A stretch of 64,000 bases of DNA, taken from positions 124,001 through 188,000 of the forward strand of contig NTJI01000002.1 in assembly GCA_002307375.1 (NCBI GenBank). The letters run 5' to 3'. Positions 1 through 9,250 of this stretch are shown piece after piece; position 1 is the stretch's first letter, and every line of letters starts with the position of its first letter. This DNA is from Lysobacteraceae bacterium NML93-0399 (lineage in GTDB: Bacteria > Pseudomonadota > Gammaproteobacteria > Xanthomonadales > Xanthomonadaceae). The notes under the pieces were generated by a model. That model was not told the origin of the DNA. It saw nothing but the letters and a program-made list of their open reading frames with translations, and made no database searches. The position numbers were made by a program, and so were the translations under genes.

Positions 1-2888
1 GTCGTCGCTTCCACGATTGCCGCGCGTCCGCTGCCGCCCTCGCCCAGCCGGCGGTCGATCTCCTCCACCAGCACGATCGCGTTCTTGATCAGCAGGCCGG
101 TCAGGCTCAACAGTCCGAGCAGTGCGACGAAACCGAACGGCTGCCCGGACAGCGCAAGTCCCAGGGTCACGCCGCAGATCGACATCGGCACTGCGAGCCA
201 GATCACCAAGGGCTGGCGTACGCGCGCGAACAGCAGCACCGTGACCAGGATCATGCCCAGATAGGGCAGCAGCAAGGTCTGCATCAGCGCGGTCTGCGCG
301 TCACCCGCGCTTTCGAATTCGCCGCCCCAGGTCAGCGTGTAGCCGGGCGGCAGGGGCATGTCTTCGATGGCGTCGCGCACATGCGCATGCGCATCACTGG
401 CCTCGACGCCGACCACCGGTTCGGCCTGCACGGCGATCGTGCGCACGCGGTCGCGGCGCTGGATTGCCGCATCTTCCTGCACCACGTCGACGCCGTCGGC
501 CACCTGTGCAATGGGGATGTAGCGGCCGGCGCCGGCGCTCCAGGCGAGCCGGTCGAGGATCGCTTCGGCCTCCGGACGCTCGTCCTCGGGTGCGCGCACC
601 AGCACCTGGCGTTGCTCGTCGCCCTCGCGCACGACCGCCAGGGGGACGCCTTCGGTCGCCATCGCCAGGGCGCTGGCGATGTCCTGCCGCCCGAGTCCGG
701 CTTCGGCCATGCGCTGCAGATCCAGACGCGGCCGCAGGACCAGCTCGCGCTCGCCCCAGTCGTGGTGCACGTTCTCGAGCATGGGCGTGTCGCGGAAGAT
801 GGCCTCCGCCCGGCCCGCGATCTCGCGCAGCACCTGCGGCGATGGCCCGCTGAAACGGGCCTCCACGCGCGCTTCGGAACTGCCGCCGAACATCAGCCGC
901 GCCGCGTGCACCCGCAGATCGGGAAAGCGCGCCGGGGCCTCGTCGTTGAGCCGGACGAGCATGTCTTCGAGCACGTCGGCGTCGTCGACGAGCAGGATGA
1001 TCTGGGCGAACGCGCTGTCGGGCATGGCCGGCGCATAGGTCAACATGAAACGCGACGCGCCCTGCCCGACGAACGTCACCTGGTTGCGCACATCGGGAAA
1101 CTCTTCGGCCAGATAGCGCTCGACCTCGCGCGCGGCGGCATCGGTGGCGCGGATGTCGCTGCCCTGACGCGTATTGATGTCGACGAAGGCCATCGGCGTG
1201 GAGGCCGGCGGGAAGAACGACTGCGGCAGGAATCCGAACCCGATCACGCAGCCCACCGTCAGCACCGCCGCCAGCGCCACGGTCAGCCCCGCCTTGCCGA
1301 GGCGCCGATCGAGCACGCTGCGGAACCGGTCGTAGACCTTGCCCTGGTAGGGGCTGTCGCCCTCGTCATGGTCTTCGCTGCCCGAGCCTGCGTCGTCGCG
1401 GGCGCGCGCGTCGCGATCGGCAAGCCACCAGTAACCGAACAGGGGCACGACGGTGATGGCGAGCACCCAACTCAGAAGCAGCGAGATCAGGATCACCGAG
1501 AACAGCGAGAACAGGAACTCGCCGGTGGTGTCCTGCGACAGCCCGATGCCGGCGAAGGCGAGGATGCCGATGATCGTCGCGCCCAGCAGCGACCATTGCG
1601 TCGCGCGCACCGATTCGCTCGCAGCGCGCAGTGCCGCCCGGCCCTGGCGCAGTCGCACCTGCATGCCGTCGCAGATCACCACCGCGTTGTCGACCAGCAT
1701 GCCCATCGCGATCACCAGCGCCGCCAGCGACACGCGTTCGAGCTGCAGACCCAGCATGTACATCGCCAGCAGCGTGCCGCCGACCGTGAGCAGCAGCACC
1801 GTGCCGATGATCACGCCGGCCCGCCAGCCCATCACCAGACACAGCACGCCGATGACGATCGCAAGCGAGGTGGCGACGTTGATGGCAAAGCCCGTGACTG
1901 CTTCGTCCACCACGTCGGCCTGCTGGTAGATGGGGTGCAGCGCAACGCCGAGCGGCAGCGTCGGCTCCAGTCCAGCCAGGGCCTCGTCGACCGCGGCGCC
2001 GACGTCGACGATGTTCACCGACGGCAGGCCGGCGATGCCGATGGTGAGGGCTTCCTCCCCGTCGTAACGGACGATCTGCGCCGGTCGTTCCGCGAATTCC
2101 CGGCGGATGTCGGCGATGTCGCCGAGCAGCACGCGTGCGTCCCCGCGCCCCACCGGCAGGGTGCGCAGCGCCTGCAGGGAATCGAACGCGCCTCCCGGTG
2201 CGATCCGCAGGTGGAGATCGGCGCTGCGCAGGCCGCCGGCGTGCAGTTCGGTTTCCGCATCGGCCAGCGCGCCGGCGATCTCTTCGGGCGAAATGCGCAG
2301 CGCGGCCAGCCGCGCCTGTGGAATCTCGACCACGAAGCGTTCTTCGATCGCGCCGGCAATCTCGACCTTGCCCACGCCCTCGACCGGCAGCAGGCCGCGA
2401 CGCAGGCTCTTGGCGGCCTCGTGCAGTTCCGTGCGCGTCAGGCCCTCGCCGGTCATCGCGTAATACAGGCCGAAGACGTCGCCGAAATCGTCGTTGACCA
2501 CGGGCGCCTGGGCGCCGGGCGGCAGGGTCGCGGCGGTGTCGTTGATCTTGCGGCGCAGTTCGTCCCAGATCTGCGGAATCTCCTCGCTGGAGTAACGCTC
2601 GAGAATCTCCACCCGCAGTTCCGAGTACCCCGGCCGCGAGGTGGTGCGCACCCGCTTGAGCTGGGTGAGCTGCTGCACCGCGCTTTCGAGAACATCGCTC
2701 ACCTCGCGCTCGACCTGCTCGGCGCTGGCGCCGGGGTAGATCGTGGTCACGACCGCTTCCTTGATCGTGAATTCCGGGTCTTCGAGCCGTTCGAGGTTGA
2801 AATAGGCGAAGAGCCCGCCGACGAGACAGGCGAGGATCAACAGCCAGACGTTGACCGGCTTGCGGATGGCGTAACGCGCGATATCCAT
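1..2888 (-). CDS. RND efflux transporter permease, HAE/AcrB type (3' end cut by window edge)
   Basis: Inner-membrane proton-driven pump of a tripartite efflux system. The frame starts with ATG at 2888 (MDIARYAIRKPVNVW, then a first membrane helix) and stays open to base 1, giving about 962 residues. AcrB-family proteins are about 1020-1050 residues, so only the last membrane segments are missing. Family signatures: LEDPEFTIK and YPGASAEQVE after helix 1, and IAMGMLVDNAV in a central transmembrane helix. At the window edge the text reads EIDRRLGEGGSG...AAIVEA, the usual site after helix 10. It begins 6 bases after the adaptor gene stop, so the two form an operon. The substrate cannot be read from sequence; the LEDPEFTIK-type N-terminus resembles multidrug rather than metal RND pumps. 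Confidence 0.93.
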   Translation of the reverse strand, partial: MDIARYAIRKPVNVWLLILACLVGGLFAYFNLERLEDPEFTIKEAVVTTIYPGASAEQVEREVSDVLESAVQQLTQLKRVRTTSRPGYSELRVEILERYSSEEIPQIWDELRRKINDTAATLPPGAQAPVVNDDFGDVFGLYYAMTGEGLTRTELHEAAKSLRRGLLPVEGVGKVEIAGAIEERFVVEIPQARLAALRISPEEIAGALADAETELHAGGLRSADLHLRIAPGGAFDSLQALRTLPVGRGDARVLLGDIADIRREFAERPAQIVRYDGEEALTIGIAGLPSVNIVDVGAAVDEALAGLEPTLPLGVALHPIYQQADVVDEAVTGFAINVATSLAIVIGVLCLVMGWRAGVIIGTVLLLTVGGTLLAMYMLGLQLERVSLAALVIAMGMLVDNAVVICDGMQVRLRQGRAALRAASESVRATQWSLLGATIIGILAFAGIGLSQDTTGEFLFSLFSVILISLLLSWVLAITVVPLFGYWWLADRDARARDDAGSGSEDHDEGDSPYQGKVYDRFRSVLDRRLGKAGLTVALAAVLTVGCVIGFGFLPQSFFPPASTPMAFVDINTRQGSDIRATDAAAREVERYLAEEFPDVRNQVTFVGQGASRFMLTYAPAMPDSAFAQIILLVDDADVLEDMLVRLNDEAPARFPDLRVHAARLMFGGSSEARVEARFSGPSPQVLREIAGRAEAIFRDTPMLENVHHDWGERELVLRPRLDLQRMAEAGLGRQDIASALAMATEGVPLAVVREGDEQRQVLVRAPEDERPEAEAILDRLAWSAGAGRYIPIAQVADGVDVVQEDAAIQRRDRVRTIAVQAEPVVGVEASDAHAHVRDAIEDMPLPPGYTLTWGGEFESAGDAQTALMQTLLLPYLGMILVTVLLFARVRQPLVIWLAVPMSICGVTLGLALSGQPFGFVALLGLLSLTGLLIKNAIVLVEEIDRRLGEGGSGRAAIVEAT

Positions 2889-2894
2889 GCCCGA

Positions 2895-3992
2895 TCAGCG
2901 CCGGGTGCGCGGTTCGACGACCTGGCCGGCCTGCAGCAGGCGCGCGCCTGCGACCACGACGCGGGTCGAAGGCTGGAGCGTCGCATCGACCAGCGCATGC
3001 GCGCCGTCGACCGAGTGCACGCGCACCGCCACCGGCTGGGCGGCGTTGTCCTCACCGACGGTCCACACCACCGATTGCCCCTCCGCATCGCTCAGCACCG
3101 CGCCGACGGGCACGCGGTGCTGTCCTTGTGCGAGCGTCGACGGCGCCGGGTCCTCGATCGCCACCTGCACGGCCATGCCCGGCAGCACGTTGGCGCCGGC
3201 CGGTGGCGTGCCGCGCAAGGCCAGCCGGTAGGTGCGCGACTGTTCATCGGGGGTGGTGGCGTGCTCGCGGTAGATCAGCGCCATCGGCTGCAGGCCGGGC
3301 AATGCGAGCACGCGTCCCCGGGCCGTCAGTTCCGGCCCGAACGGCAGGCGCGCCGCGTCACGTTCGGGCACATCGACCACTACCTCGACGATGTCGGAAT
3401 CCTGCATCCGCAGCACCGGTTCTCCAGCCGGCACGACGACGCCGACCGCCGCCAGGCGACGCGCGACGACGCCGTTGTAGGGCGCCTGCAGCCGGGTGAA
3501 GCCGACCTGCCGCGCCGCCGCGTCGCGGTTGGCGCGGGCACTGGCCAGTTGCGCTTCGGCCTGCTCGACGGCCGCCGGCGCCAGGATGCCTTCGTCGCGC
3601 AGGCCGCGGCGGCGTGCGACGTCGGCCTCCAGCGTGCGCAGCGCCACCTCGGCTTCGCGCAACTGCAGGCGATAGTCGGTGTCGTCGAGTTCGGCGAGCA
3701 CCTGCCCGCGTTCGACGCGCTCGCCGTCGTTGACCAGGAACCGGGTAATGCGTCCATCAGCCTGGAACGCGAGCTGGGTGCCTTCCGCCGCTTCGACGCG
3801 GCCCGAATACCGCAACACACGCGCCTCGCCCGCGCTTTCGATCGACTGCACCATCACCGGTCGCGGTGGCGACGGCTGCGCGGGCTCTTCGCCGCACGCG
3901 CTCAACAGTGCGATCAGCGACAACAGACAGGCGACTCGCAAGGACACGTCCCCAGGTGCGGCGGACGCCGCGGAGCGCACAGGGTCGGCCAT
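2895..3992 (-). CDS. RND efflux periplasmic adaptor (membrane fusion) lipoprotein
   Basis: Links the RND permease to an outer-membrane channel. A hydrophobic segment ends in a lipobox (LLSAC, then GEEPAQ), so the mature protein is probably lipid-anchored to the inner membrane. Then follow the first lipoyl half (FQADGRITRFLVNDGERVERGQ, split here: FQADGRI and VNDGERVERGQ), an alpha-helical hairpin (REAEVALRTLEADVARR to AEAQLASARANRDAAARQ), the second lipoyl half (RLQAPYNGVVARR) and beta-barrel domains. Length 365 is normal for the family. A GTG at 3947 with GGGGA just upstream would give a much more typical short signal peptide (VSLRVACLLSLIALLSAC) and may be the true start. No outer-membrane channel gene is in the window. 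Confidence 0.93.
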   Translation of the reverse strand: MADPVRSAASAAPGDVSLRVACLLSLIALLSACGEEPAQPSPPRPVMVQSIESAGEARVLRYSGRVEAAEGTQLAFQADGRITRFLVNDGERVERGQVLAELDDTDYRLQLREAEVALRTLEADVARRRGLRDEGILAPAAVEQAEAQLASARANRDAAARQVGFTRLQAPYNGVVARRLAAVGVVVPAGEPVLRMQDSDIVEVVVDVPERDAARLPFGPELTARGRVLALPGLQPMALIYREHATTPDEQSRTYRLALRGTPPAGANVLPGMAVQVAIEDPAPSTLAQGQHRVPVGAVLSDAEGQSVVWTVGEDNAAQPVAVRVHSVDGAHALVDATLQPSTRVVVAGARLLQAGQVVEPRTRR

Positions 3993-4005
3993 TCACCGAT
4001 CACGG

Positions 4006-4019
4006 ACCCGTGAACGGGT
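4006..4019. promoter_or_regulatory. Perfect dyad upstream of the efflux operon, possible repressor operator
   Basis: ACCCGT-GA-ACGGGT is a perfect palindrome lying 14-27 bases upstream of the adaptor ATG in the short gap between the efflux operon and the preceding gene. The position suits an operator for a local efflux repressor, but no regulator gene is adjacent, so the role is inferred from position only. Confidence 0.3.
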
Positions 4020-4053
4020 GGTCAGGCGGGCGCGGGCAACACCGTGTGCGGCG

Positions 4054-5850
4054 TCACGTGGCAGGCCTGCGCCTGCGCCCATGGCGCGACCGATGCAACC
4101 ACCACAGCGCGGCGGTCACCACAAGCCAGATCGCGAACCACGACAGCGGCGAACCATGTGCACGCACAGGCGCTGCCCCACCCGAGCTGCTGCGGACAAG
4201 CGCACCGGTGGCGGCCTGCAACGATGCCGCATGCAGCCCCGGCGCTTCGTCGCGTGCGCGCACCAGGAACGGCCGGGCCATCTCGCCCTCCACCAGCCGA
4301 TGCCAGCCGGCGACACGCGGCCAGAGGCCCGCACAGCCAGCGGCTGTGGGATCGGCGACGAGCCGGAACCCGGCACCGTCGGGCGCGATGACGCGTGCGC
4401 CCTCGCCCGCACCGCATACCATCGCGCGGTCACCGACACGTGCCGTTTCGGGTGCAGCGCTCGCAGATGAATCGTCGGCGCGGGCCAGCGTTGCCGCCCA
4501 GCCGCTCCACAGCGCGGCATGCAGATCGGCGCGTCCGGCAAGCGGCAGCTGCCAGCTTTCGGCAATCGTGGCGACACCGATGCGGCCGTGGCCGTATGCC
4601 TGCCAACGCATCATGTCGGCCGGCCCGGTCGCGTCGACCGGCAGACCGCCGCGCAAGGGCAGATACCCCAGTGTCGGCGGCGCCTCGCCCGCCAGCAACG
4701 GATCGAAGGGCACATCGTCGCTGCCCGGCCCCGACCACGCGCGCAGGCGCGCGACATCGTCAGGACCGGGATCGGGACGCCACACACGCGACGGCCCGAC
4801 GCTGACCGGCAGACCACTGGCCTGCAGCCAGCCGCGCAGCGCGGCCGACGGCGGCTCGGGCGCATGGACCAGCAGCCCGAGGCCCGCCCGCACGGCATCG
4901 CGCAACGCCGTGCGTGCGTGCGCACCCAGCCCGTCGAACCCGCGGGCGTCCAGCAGCACAAGATCCTGTTCGGCGAGGTTGCGCGCATCGAGTGCGGGCG
5001 CATCGCCGACGCTCGTGCCGTGGCCGGATGGCGCGCGCCATCGCAAGGGCAGACCCGCGTCTTCGGCCCAGCGCCGCAGTGCGCGCACGTCGGGATTCAG
5101 CGCGCCGGCCAACAACAGCACGCGCGGCGGCGGGGCGTCCTCGACGACGACAGGCACGGTGACGCGCGTCGACGGGCTGGCCTCGACATCGTCGATGGCG
5201 ACGGTGAAGCGTGTGGCACCGGCACCGCGCGCGGTGCCCGACAGACCGAAGCGTCCGGCCTCGTCGACCTGCACACTGTCGAGCGGACGGTTTGCCGGGT
5301 CGAAGAGGGTCACCGACGCCTCCCCGAACCCGGCCAGCCGGCCGCGTACCACGAAGCGTGCGCCGGGCCCCACGCCCCGCGGGGCATCGAGCTCGACGAT
5401 GCCGGACGGCAGGTCCGCGGCAACGAAATCCAGCGCCCGTTCGCCGACAGCCTCGCGATCGCGCAGTTCCAGCCCGGCGCCCACGACGACCAGTGCCACC
5501 GTGCCGGGTTCGCGCCGCAGGGCGGTTGCCAAATCCGGTGCGCGCGTCACACCGGCAGGCACCTCGCCGGCTTCGGGCAGCGCCACGATCCGGGGCGAAG
5601 TCGGTATCGGCAGGTCGCTCCACTGGGCGGTGAGCACGACAAGTGTGTCCTGCGTGGCCGGTGCGGCGGGCGGCAACAGGACGCGGTGCAGCAGCACGGC
5701 CGACACCACGGTCAGCCCCGCGAGCACACAGCTGCGCCAGACGGCTGGTCGCACCTCGCGCGGCGCGCGCGCATGCGATGCGACGAGCCGCGCGATCGAC
5801 AGCACGACAGCGAGGACCAGCAGGAGCGTCACGCCGAGCGCCGGGGTCAT
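4054..5850 (-). CDS. Membrane protein with class I amidotransferase-like fold, last gene of moxR cluster
   Basis: 598 residues from ATG 5850, which overlaps the stop of the preceding gene in an ATGA. There are two N-terminal membrane helices (MTPALGVTLLLVLAVVLSIA and a second near residues 33-52), a long extracytoplasmic region and one C-terminal helix (SPLSWFAIWLVVTAALWWL) followed by a basic tail. The middle holds segments typical of amidotransferase-like fold proteins found in MoxR/DUF58 clusters (PPRVLLLAGALNPDV, LVLLDARGFDGLG, GLGLLVHAPEPPS, YGHGRIGVATIAESWQLP). I see no catalytic Cys-His-Glu triad, so it is probably not an active amidotransferase. Function unknown; the neighbourhood suggests a partner of the MoxR ATPase. 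Confidence 0.8.
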   Translation of the reverse strand: MTPALGVTLLLVLAVVLSIARLVASHARAPREVRPAVWRSCVLAGLTVVSAVLLHRVLLPPAAPATQDTLVVLTAQWSDLPIPTSPRIVALPEAGEVPAGVTRAPDLATALRREPGTVALVVVGAGLELRDREAVGERALDFVAADLPSGIVELDAPRGVGPGARFVVRGRLAGFGEASVTLFDPANRPLDSVQVDEAGRFGLSGTARGAGATRFTVAIDDVEASPSTRVTVPVVVEDAPPPRVLLLAGALNPDVRALRRWAEDAGLPLRWRAPSGHGTSVGDAPALDARNLAEQDLVLLDARGFDGLGAHARTALRDAVRAGLGLLVHAPEPPSAALRGWLQASGLPVSVGPSRVWRPDPGPDDVARLRAWSGPGSDDVPFDPLLAGEAPPTLGYLPLRGGLPVDATGPADMMRWQAYGHGRIGVATIAESWQLPLAGRADLHAALWSGWAATLARADDSSASAAPETARVGDRAMVCGAGEGARVIAPDGAGFRLVADPTAAGCAGLWPRVAGWHRLVEGEMARPFLVRARDEAPGLHAASLQAATGALVRSSSGGAAPVRAHGSPLSWFAIWLVVTAALWWLHRSRHGRRRRPAT

Positions 5851-8123
5851 GGCACGTCCCCGTGCAGGGCATCGAGATATCGCGCGCCCGTGGCGTCGAC
5901 CGCGGCGCGGCGCGCGGGTGCCGGCAACGGCCGTTGCAGCACGCCCCACAGCTGGCCGCGCAAAGCCTCACGACATGTGTTGCAGGCCGGATCGCGCTGC
6001 AGTGCATCGACCGCGGCCAGCAGCGCCAGCGGATCGTCCAACGCCTGCGGCCGGGTCTGCGCCCAGGCCACGAGCGGCGCGGGGTCGAAGGCTTCGTCCC
6101 ATGCCAGCGCCTGCCAGGCTTGCGCTGCGGCATCGACACCGGCAGCGTCCGGCCCGGGTGCGGGGCGCGGCGCGATGCCGTCGCGGTCACCGCCCAGGCG
6201 ACGATCGAAATCGACCGGCGGCAGCACGCTGCCCACCCGCGCCAGATAGATGCGGTCGGCCTGCTGCACCTGCTTGATCAGCTCGAGCGCGCGATTCGCA
6301 GGGCCCAGCGCCTCGCGCGGCGCCGCCTGGCGCAGATGCAGCTCCGACTGCCACATCTCGCGCAGCGCCGCGCGCAGCGTCTCGCGCGTCTGCGGATCGA
6401 GCAGCGTGGCCGCTTCGGGCAGGTCGTGCACGTGGCCGTAGGTCGCGAGCACGTCGTCGGCGTGACCGAAGGTCATCGCGTCGCGCGGCGCGTGGTCGTG
6501 ATCGTGGTCATGACCGTGTCCGTGCGCATGCGCGCCGCTCGTGCCGTGCCCGGCGTCGTCATCATGTGCATGGCCGTAATCGTGCTCGTGCTCGTACTCG
6601 TGCGCATGTGGCGGGTGCGCCTGCGCGGATGACGCCGGATCTTCCTGCCCGAAATCGTCGATGGGCAACGGCTTGCGCGGCGGCGGCGCCTCGGCATCGT
6701 CGGTCGGTGGCGGGCGCGGGCCGCCCTCGGCTTCTTCGCCGAGGAACTGTCCATAGCGCAGGCGCAGGATGCGCTGGTCGACGCCGAGCGCATCCGAGCG
6801 TCCTTCGAAAGCGCTGCGTTCGATGCGCGGCTGCTCGGCGATCAGCGCTTCTGCGTCGATGATGATCTGTCGCTGGCTGCGGAAGTACGCAGGCAGCACA
6901 TCGCGCGCCAGGCCCTCGAGTCCGTCGGCGTCGGGCGGCACCGGCGGCGGCCAGCGCAGGATCAGATTGGCGCTGCGCGCGGTCTGCGGGGCCGGCGCCC
7001 GGTTGTCCCGCACCTCGAGCTGCGCAACGAGGTCGCCGCCCTCTTCGATGCCGAGCGCGACCGGGTCGAGCGTGACGCGGAACGTCCGCGCGCGTTGCTC
7101 GCCGGCGCCGCGCAGCGTGCGCGTGTGATCCTCGAACGTGATCGCCTCGCCGCTGCCGCGCGTGACCGTAATGCGCAGACGCGCATCGGCGGCCACGCCG
7201 TGGTCGTCGGTGGCTTCGAAGACCAGCGGCCAGGCGCGCTGCCCTTGCGCGTAGGTCGACAGGGTCGCCTCGGGCGCACGCACGCGCACCTCCGGCGGGC
7301 GGTCCGGCACGGCGTCGAGCCGCCAGGGCTGCGCGCGCGCAAGGGCGCCGTCTGTGTCGCCGTCGATCGCGATGCGATACAGCCAGGATTGATCGAGACG
7401 CAGCGTCGCGCGCCAGGCGTTGCCGTCACGCTCGAAGGCGATCTCGCGCCCGTCGTGCAACTGCAGCGCCACCGCGCGTGGCTGCGGCGCGAAGTGCAGC
7501 GACCAGGTCAGAGTGCTGCCGACCGGCGCCTGCGCATCGAACTCCGCCTGCGTGCGCGGCGCCTGTTGCGTATACGCCGGCGCTTCGATGCGCAGCGTCT
7601 GCGCCTGCAGCACGGGCGCGCCTGCCGTATCCGCACGCGGTGGCGCGGATATCGCGACCGGCACGTCGCGCGTGAGCGCCGGCCACCACAGCGCAAGCGC
7701 GACCAGGACCGCGCCGATGCTCCATGCCGCCACCAGCGTAGCGGTCGGCCACGCCGGGCGCGGCGGCGCCCACGGCTGCGCCGACAGGCGGGCTTCGAGC
7801 CGGGCGCGCTGCAACTGCTGCAGGGGCGAAAGCCCGTCCGGCGACGCGAACAGCAGTGCCGCACTGTCGTCCATGTCCGCGCGCCCGGCGTCCAGGCGCC
7901 GTGCGAGCCACGCGATGTCGAAGCTGCGTATGCGTCGCCAGCACAGCACCGCAGCGCATGCCACGCCCGCGAGCACGACGCCGACCGCCCAGGCCGGGTT
8001 GCCCACGCGTGCGACGAATGCACCGGCACCGATCAGCAGCGGCAGCGCGACGGCGGCATGACGCGCTGCGACGGCCCACTGTGCCGAACGGCGTGCGCGC
8101 TGCAGCTGGTCGATCACGGTCAT
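5847..8123 (-). CDS. DUF4175-like membrane protein with His-rich insert
   Basis: 758 residues from ATG 8123, overlapping the upstream stop by 4 bases; an upstream in-frame GTG at 8537 would lie inside the BatA-like gene and is rejected. Three hydrophobic segments near residues 22-38, 44-62 and 129-148 are followed by a large periplasmic-type region with beta-rich repeats (for example VPDRPPEVRVRAPEATL) and a helical C-terminal half. Residues about 503-566 form a striking His/Asp/Glu-rich stretch (for example HAHGHGHDHDHDHAP) that may bind metal. The C-terminus carries a CNTC pair (residues 714-717). The layout resembles DUF4175-family proteins of MoxR clusters, whose biochemical role is not known. 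Confidence 0.78.
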   Translation of the reverse strand: MTVIDQLQRARRSAQWAVAARHAAVALPLLIGAGAFVARVGNPAWAVGVVLAGVACAAVLCWRRIRSFDIAWLARRLDAGRADMDDSAALLFASPDGLSPLQQLQRARLEARLSAQPWAPPRPAWPTATLVAAWSIGAVLVALALWWPALTRDVPVAISAPPRADTAGAPVLQAQTLRIEAPAYTQQAPRTQAEFDAQAPVGSTLTWSLHFAPQPRAVALQLHDGREIAFERDGNAWRATLRLDQSWLYRIAIDGDTDGALARAQPWRLDAVPDRPPEVRVRAPEATLSTYAQGQRAWPLVFEATDDHGVAADARLRITVTRGSGEAITFEDHTRTLRGAGEQRARTFRVTLDPVALGIEEGGDLVAQLEVRDNRAPAPQTARSANLILRWPPPVPPDADGLEGLARDVLPAYFRSQRQIIIDAEALIAEQPRIERSAFEGRSDALGVDQRILRLRYGQFLGEEAEGGPRPPPTDDAEAPPPRKPLPIDDFGQEDPASSAQAHPPHAHEYEHEHDYGHAHDDDAGHGTSGAHAHGHGHDHDHDHAPRDAMTFGHADDVLATYGHVHDLPEAATLLDPQTRETLRAALREMWQSELHLRQAAPREALGPANRALELIKQVQQADRIYLARVGSVLPPVDFDRRLGGDRDGIAPRPAPGPDAAGVDAAAQAWQALAWDEAFDPAPLVAWAQTRPQALDDPLALLAAVDALQRDPACNTCREALRGQLWGVLQRPLPAPARRAAVDATGARYLDALHGDVP

Positions 8124-9250
8124 GCGCTGCGTGTCCGACGCGGCGATGCGGCCATCCAGCGCTCGAGCGCGAACACCAGCGCGACCAGCAGCGCCCACCA
8201 GGGGCGCAGGTCGCGCGGTATCGCCGGATACGAGGCCGCGATCACATCCGGCGCGAGATCCGCCGCCGCGATGCGCGACGGCGCCGGCAGCGGACGCAGC
8301 AGTGCCTGCAGGCGCGCCGGAAAATCGGGTTCGAGCAATGCGGGGTTGCGGGCGGGATCGAACGGGCCGACGACGCGCAGGCAGCGTGCCGCGCCGCAGG
8401 CCGCGTGCTCGAATGCGGCATCGCCCGGTATCGCCTCCCAGACCTGCCCTTCCTGCGCCGCGTCCGATCCCAGCAGCACCACGCGCCCGGCGCGTGCGGC
8501 CAGCCAGTCGGCCGGTGGCGCGGCCTGTGCCCACCACGCGACGACGGCGTCCGCGCGCGGGGCTGCGTCGGTGTCCATCTGACGCAGCGCATCCGCATCA
8601 TCGGCGCGCCAGGCCTGCGCGAGGGCCTGGAACACGCGCGCGGCAGGCGCATCGTCGACCAGTCCCACGATATCGATGCGTGGCGCCGAGGGCGCTTCGC
8701 CAGCATCCGACGTGCGCACCGCTACCACCTGCCAGTCCACCGGCCGCGACAGCGAGACGCGTCCACCATCGGCGCCGGCCACCACGTCCGGCACCACGAC
8801 AGTCAGCGCCGTGTCTGGCGGCGCGATCATGTCCAGTTCGCGCAGCAGGCTGGACACGTTCGCCGTCTGCGCCTCGGGCGCGGGGCTGGTGTCGATCAGC
8901 GGGAAACCGGGCGCGAGCCAGCGCGCTTCGAGTTTGCCTTCCGCAGTCGGGATCGCCTCGGGCGCGACGCCCGGCACGACGACCGTCCAGCGCGCGGGCG
9001 CCGGTTCGCCGTGCAGGACCGGCCAGGCCAGCCACAAGGCCAACAGCGCGAGCAGCAACAGGCGCACCAATAGCATGGGCCAGTCGTCGACACGCAGACG
9101 CCGTTGCGGCTTCGGCTGCTCGCGCAGCCAGCGTAAGGCGGAGAACGGGGTGGGCCGGGTCGCGTCGCGACGTGCCAGGTGCAGCAGCAGCGGCAGCAGC
9201 AACGCGGCAAGCGTCGCCAGGGCCGCGGGCGCGAGCAGGCCGAGGCTCAT
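8120..9250 (-). CDS. BatA-domain membrane protein of moxR cluster
   Basis: 376 residues. The N-terminus is the typical BatA/aerotolerance pattern: one helix (LLAPAALATLAALLLPLLLH), a conserved short segment with LARRDATRPTPFSALRWL, then a second helix (MLLVRLLLLALLALWLAWPV). A third helix lies at the C-terminus (WWALLVALVFALERWM). The region between has no metal-ion-dependent adhesion site, so it is not a full von Willebrand A protein. Start and stop overlap both neighbours by ATGA, which implies translational coupling with DUF58 and the DUF4175-like protein. In related clusters such proteins assemble with MoxR ATPases at the inner membrane. Confidence 0.85.
   Translation of the reverse strand: MSLGLLAPAALATLAALLLPLLLHLARRDATRPTPFSALRWLREQPKPQRRLRVDDWPMLLVRLLLLALLALWLAWPVLHGEPAPARWTVVVPGVAPEAIPTAEGKLEARWLAPGFPLIDTSPAPEAQTANVSSLLRELDMIAPPDTALTVVVPDVVAGADGGRVSLSRPVDWQVVAVRTSDAGEAPSAPRIDIVGLVDDAPAARVFQALAQAWRADDADALRQMDTDAAPRADAVVAWWAQAAPPADWLAARAGRVVLLGSDAAQEGQVWEAIPGDAAFEHAACGAARCLRVVGPFDPARNPALLEPDFPARLQALLRPLPAPSRIAAADLAPDVIAASYPAIPRDLRPWWALLVALVFALERWMAASPRRTRSA

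Noticed and set aside
381-4013. Very long open frame on the plus strand over the RND and adaptor genes
   Set aside because: His/Arg/Gln-rich text without domains, antisense to two well-supported efflux genes; typical GC-rich shadow.
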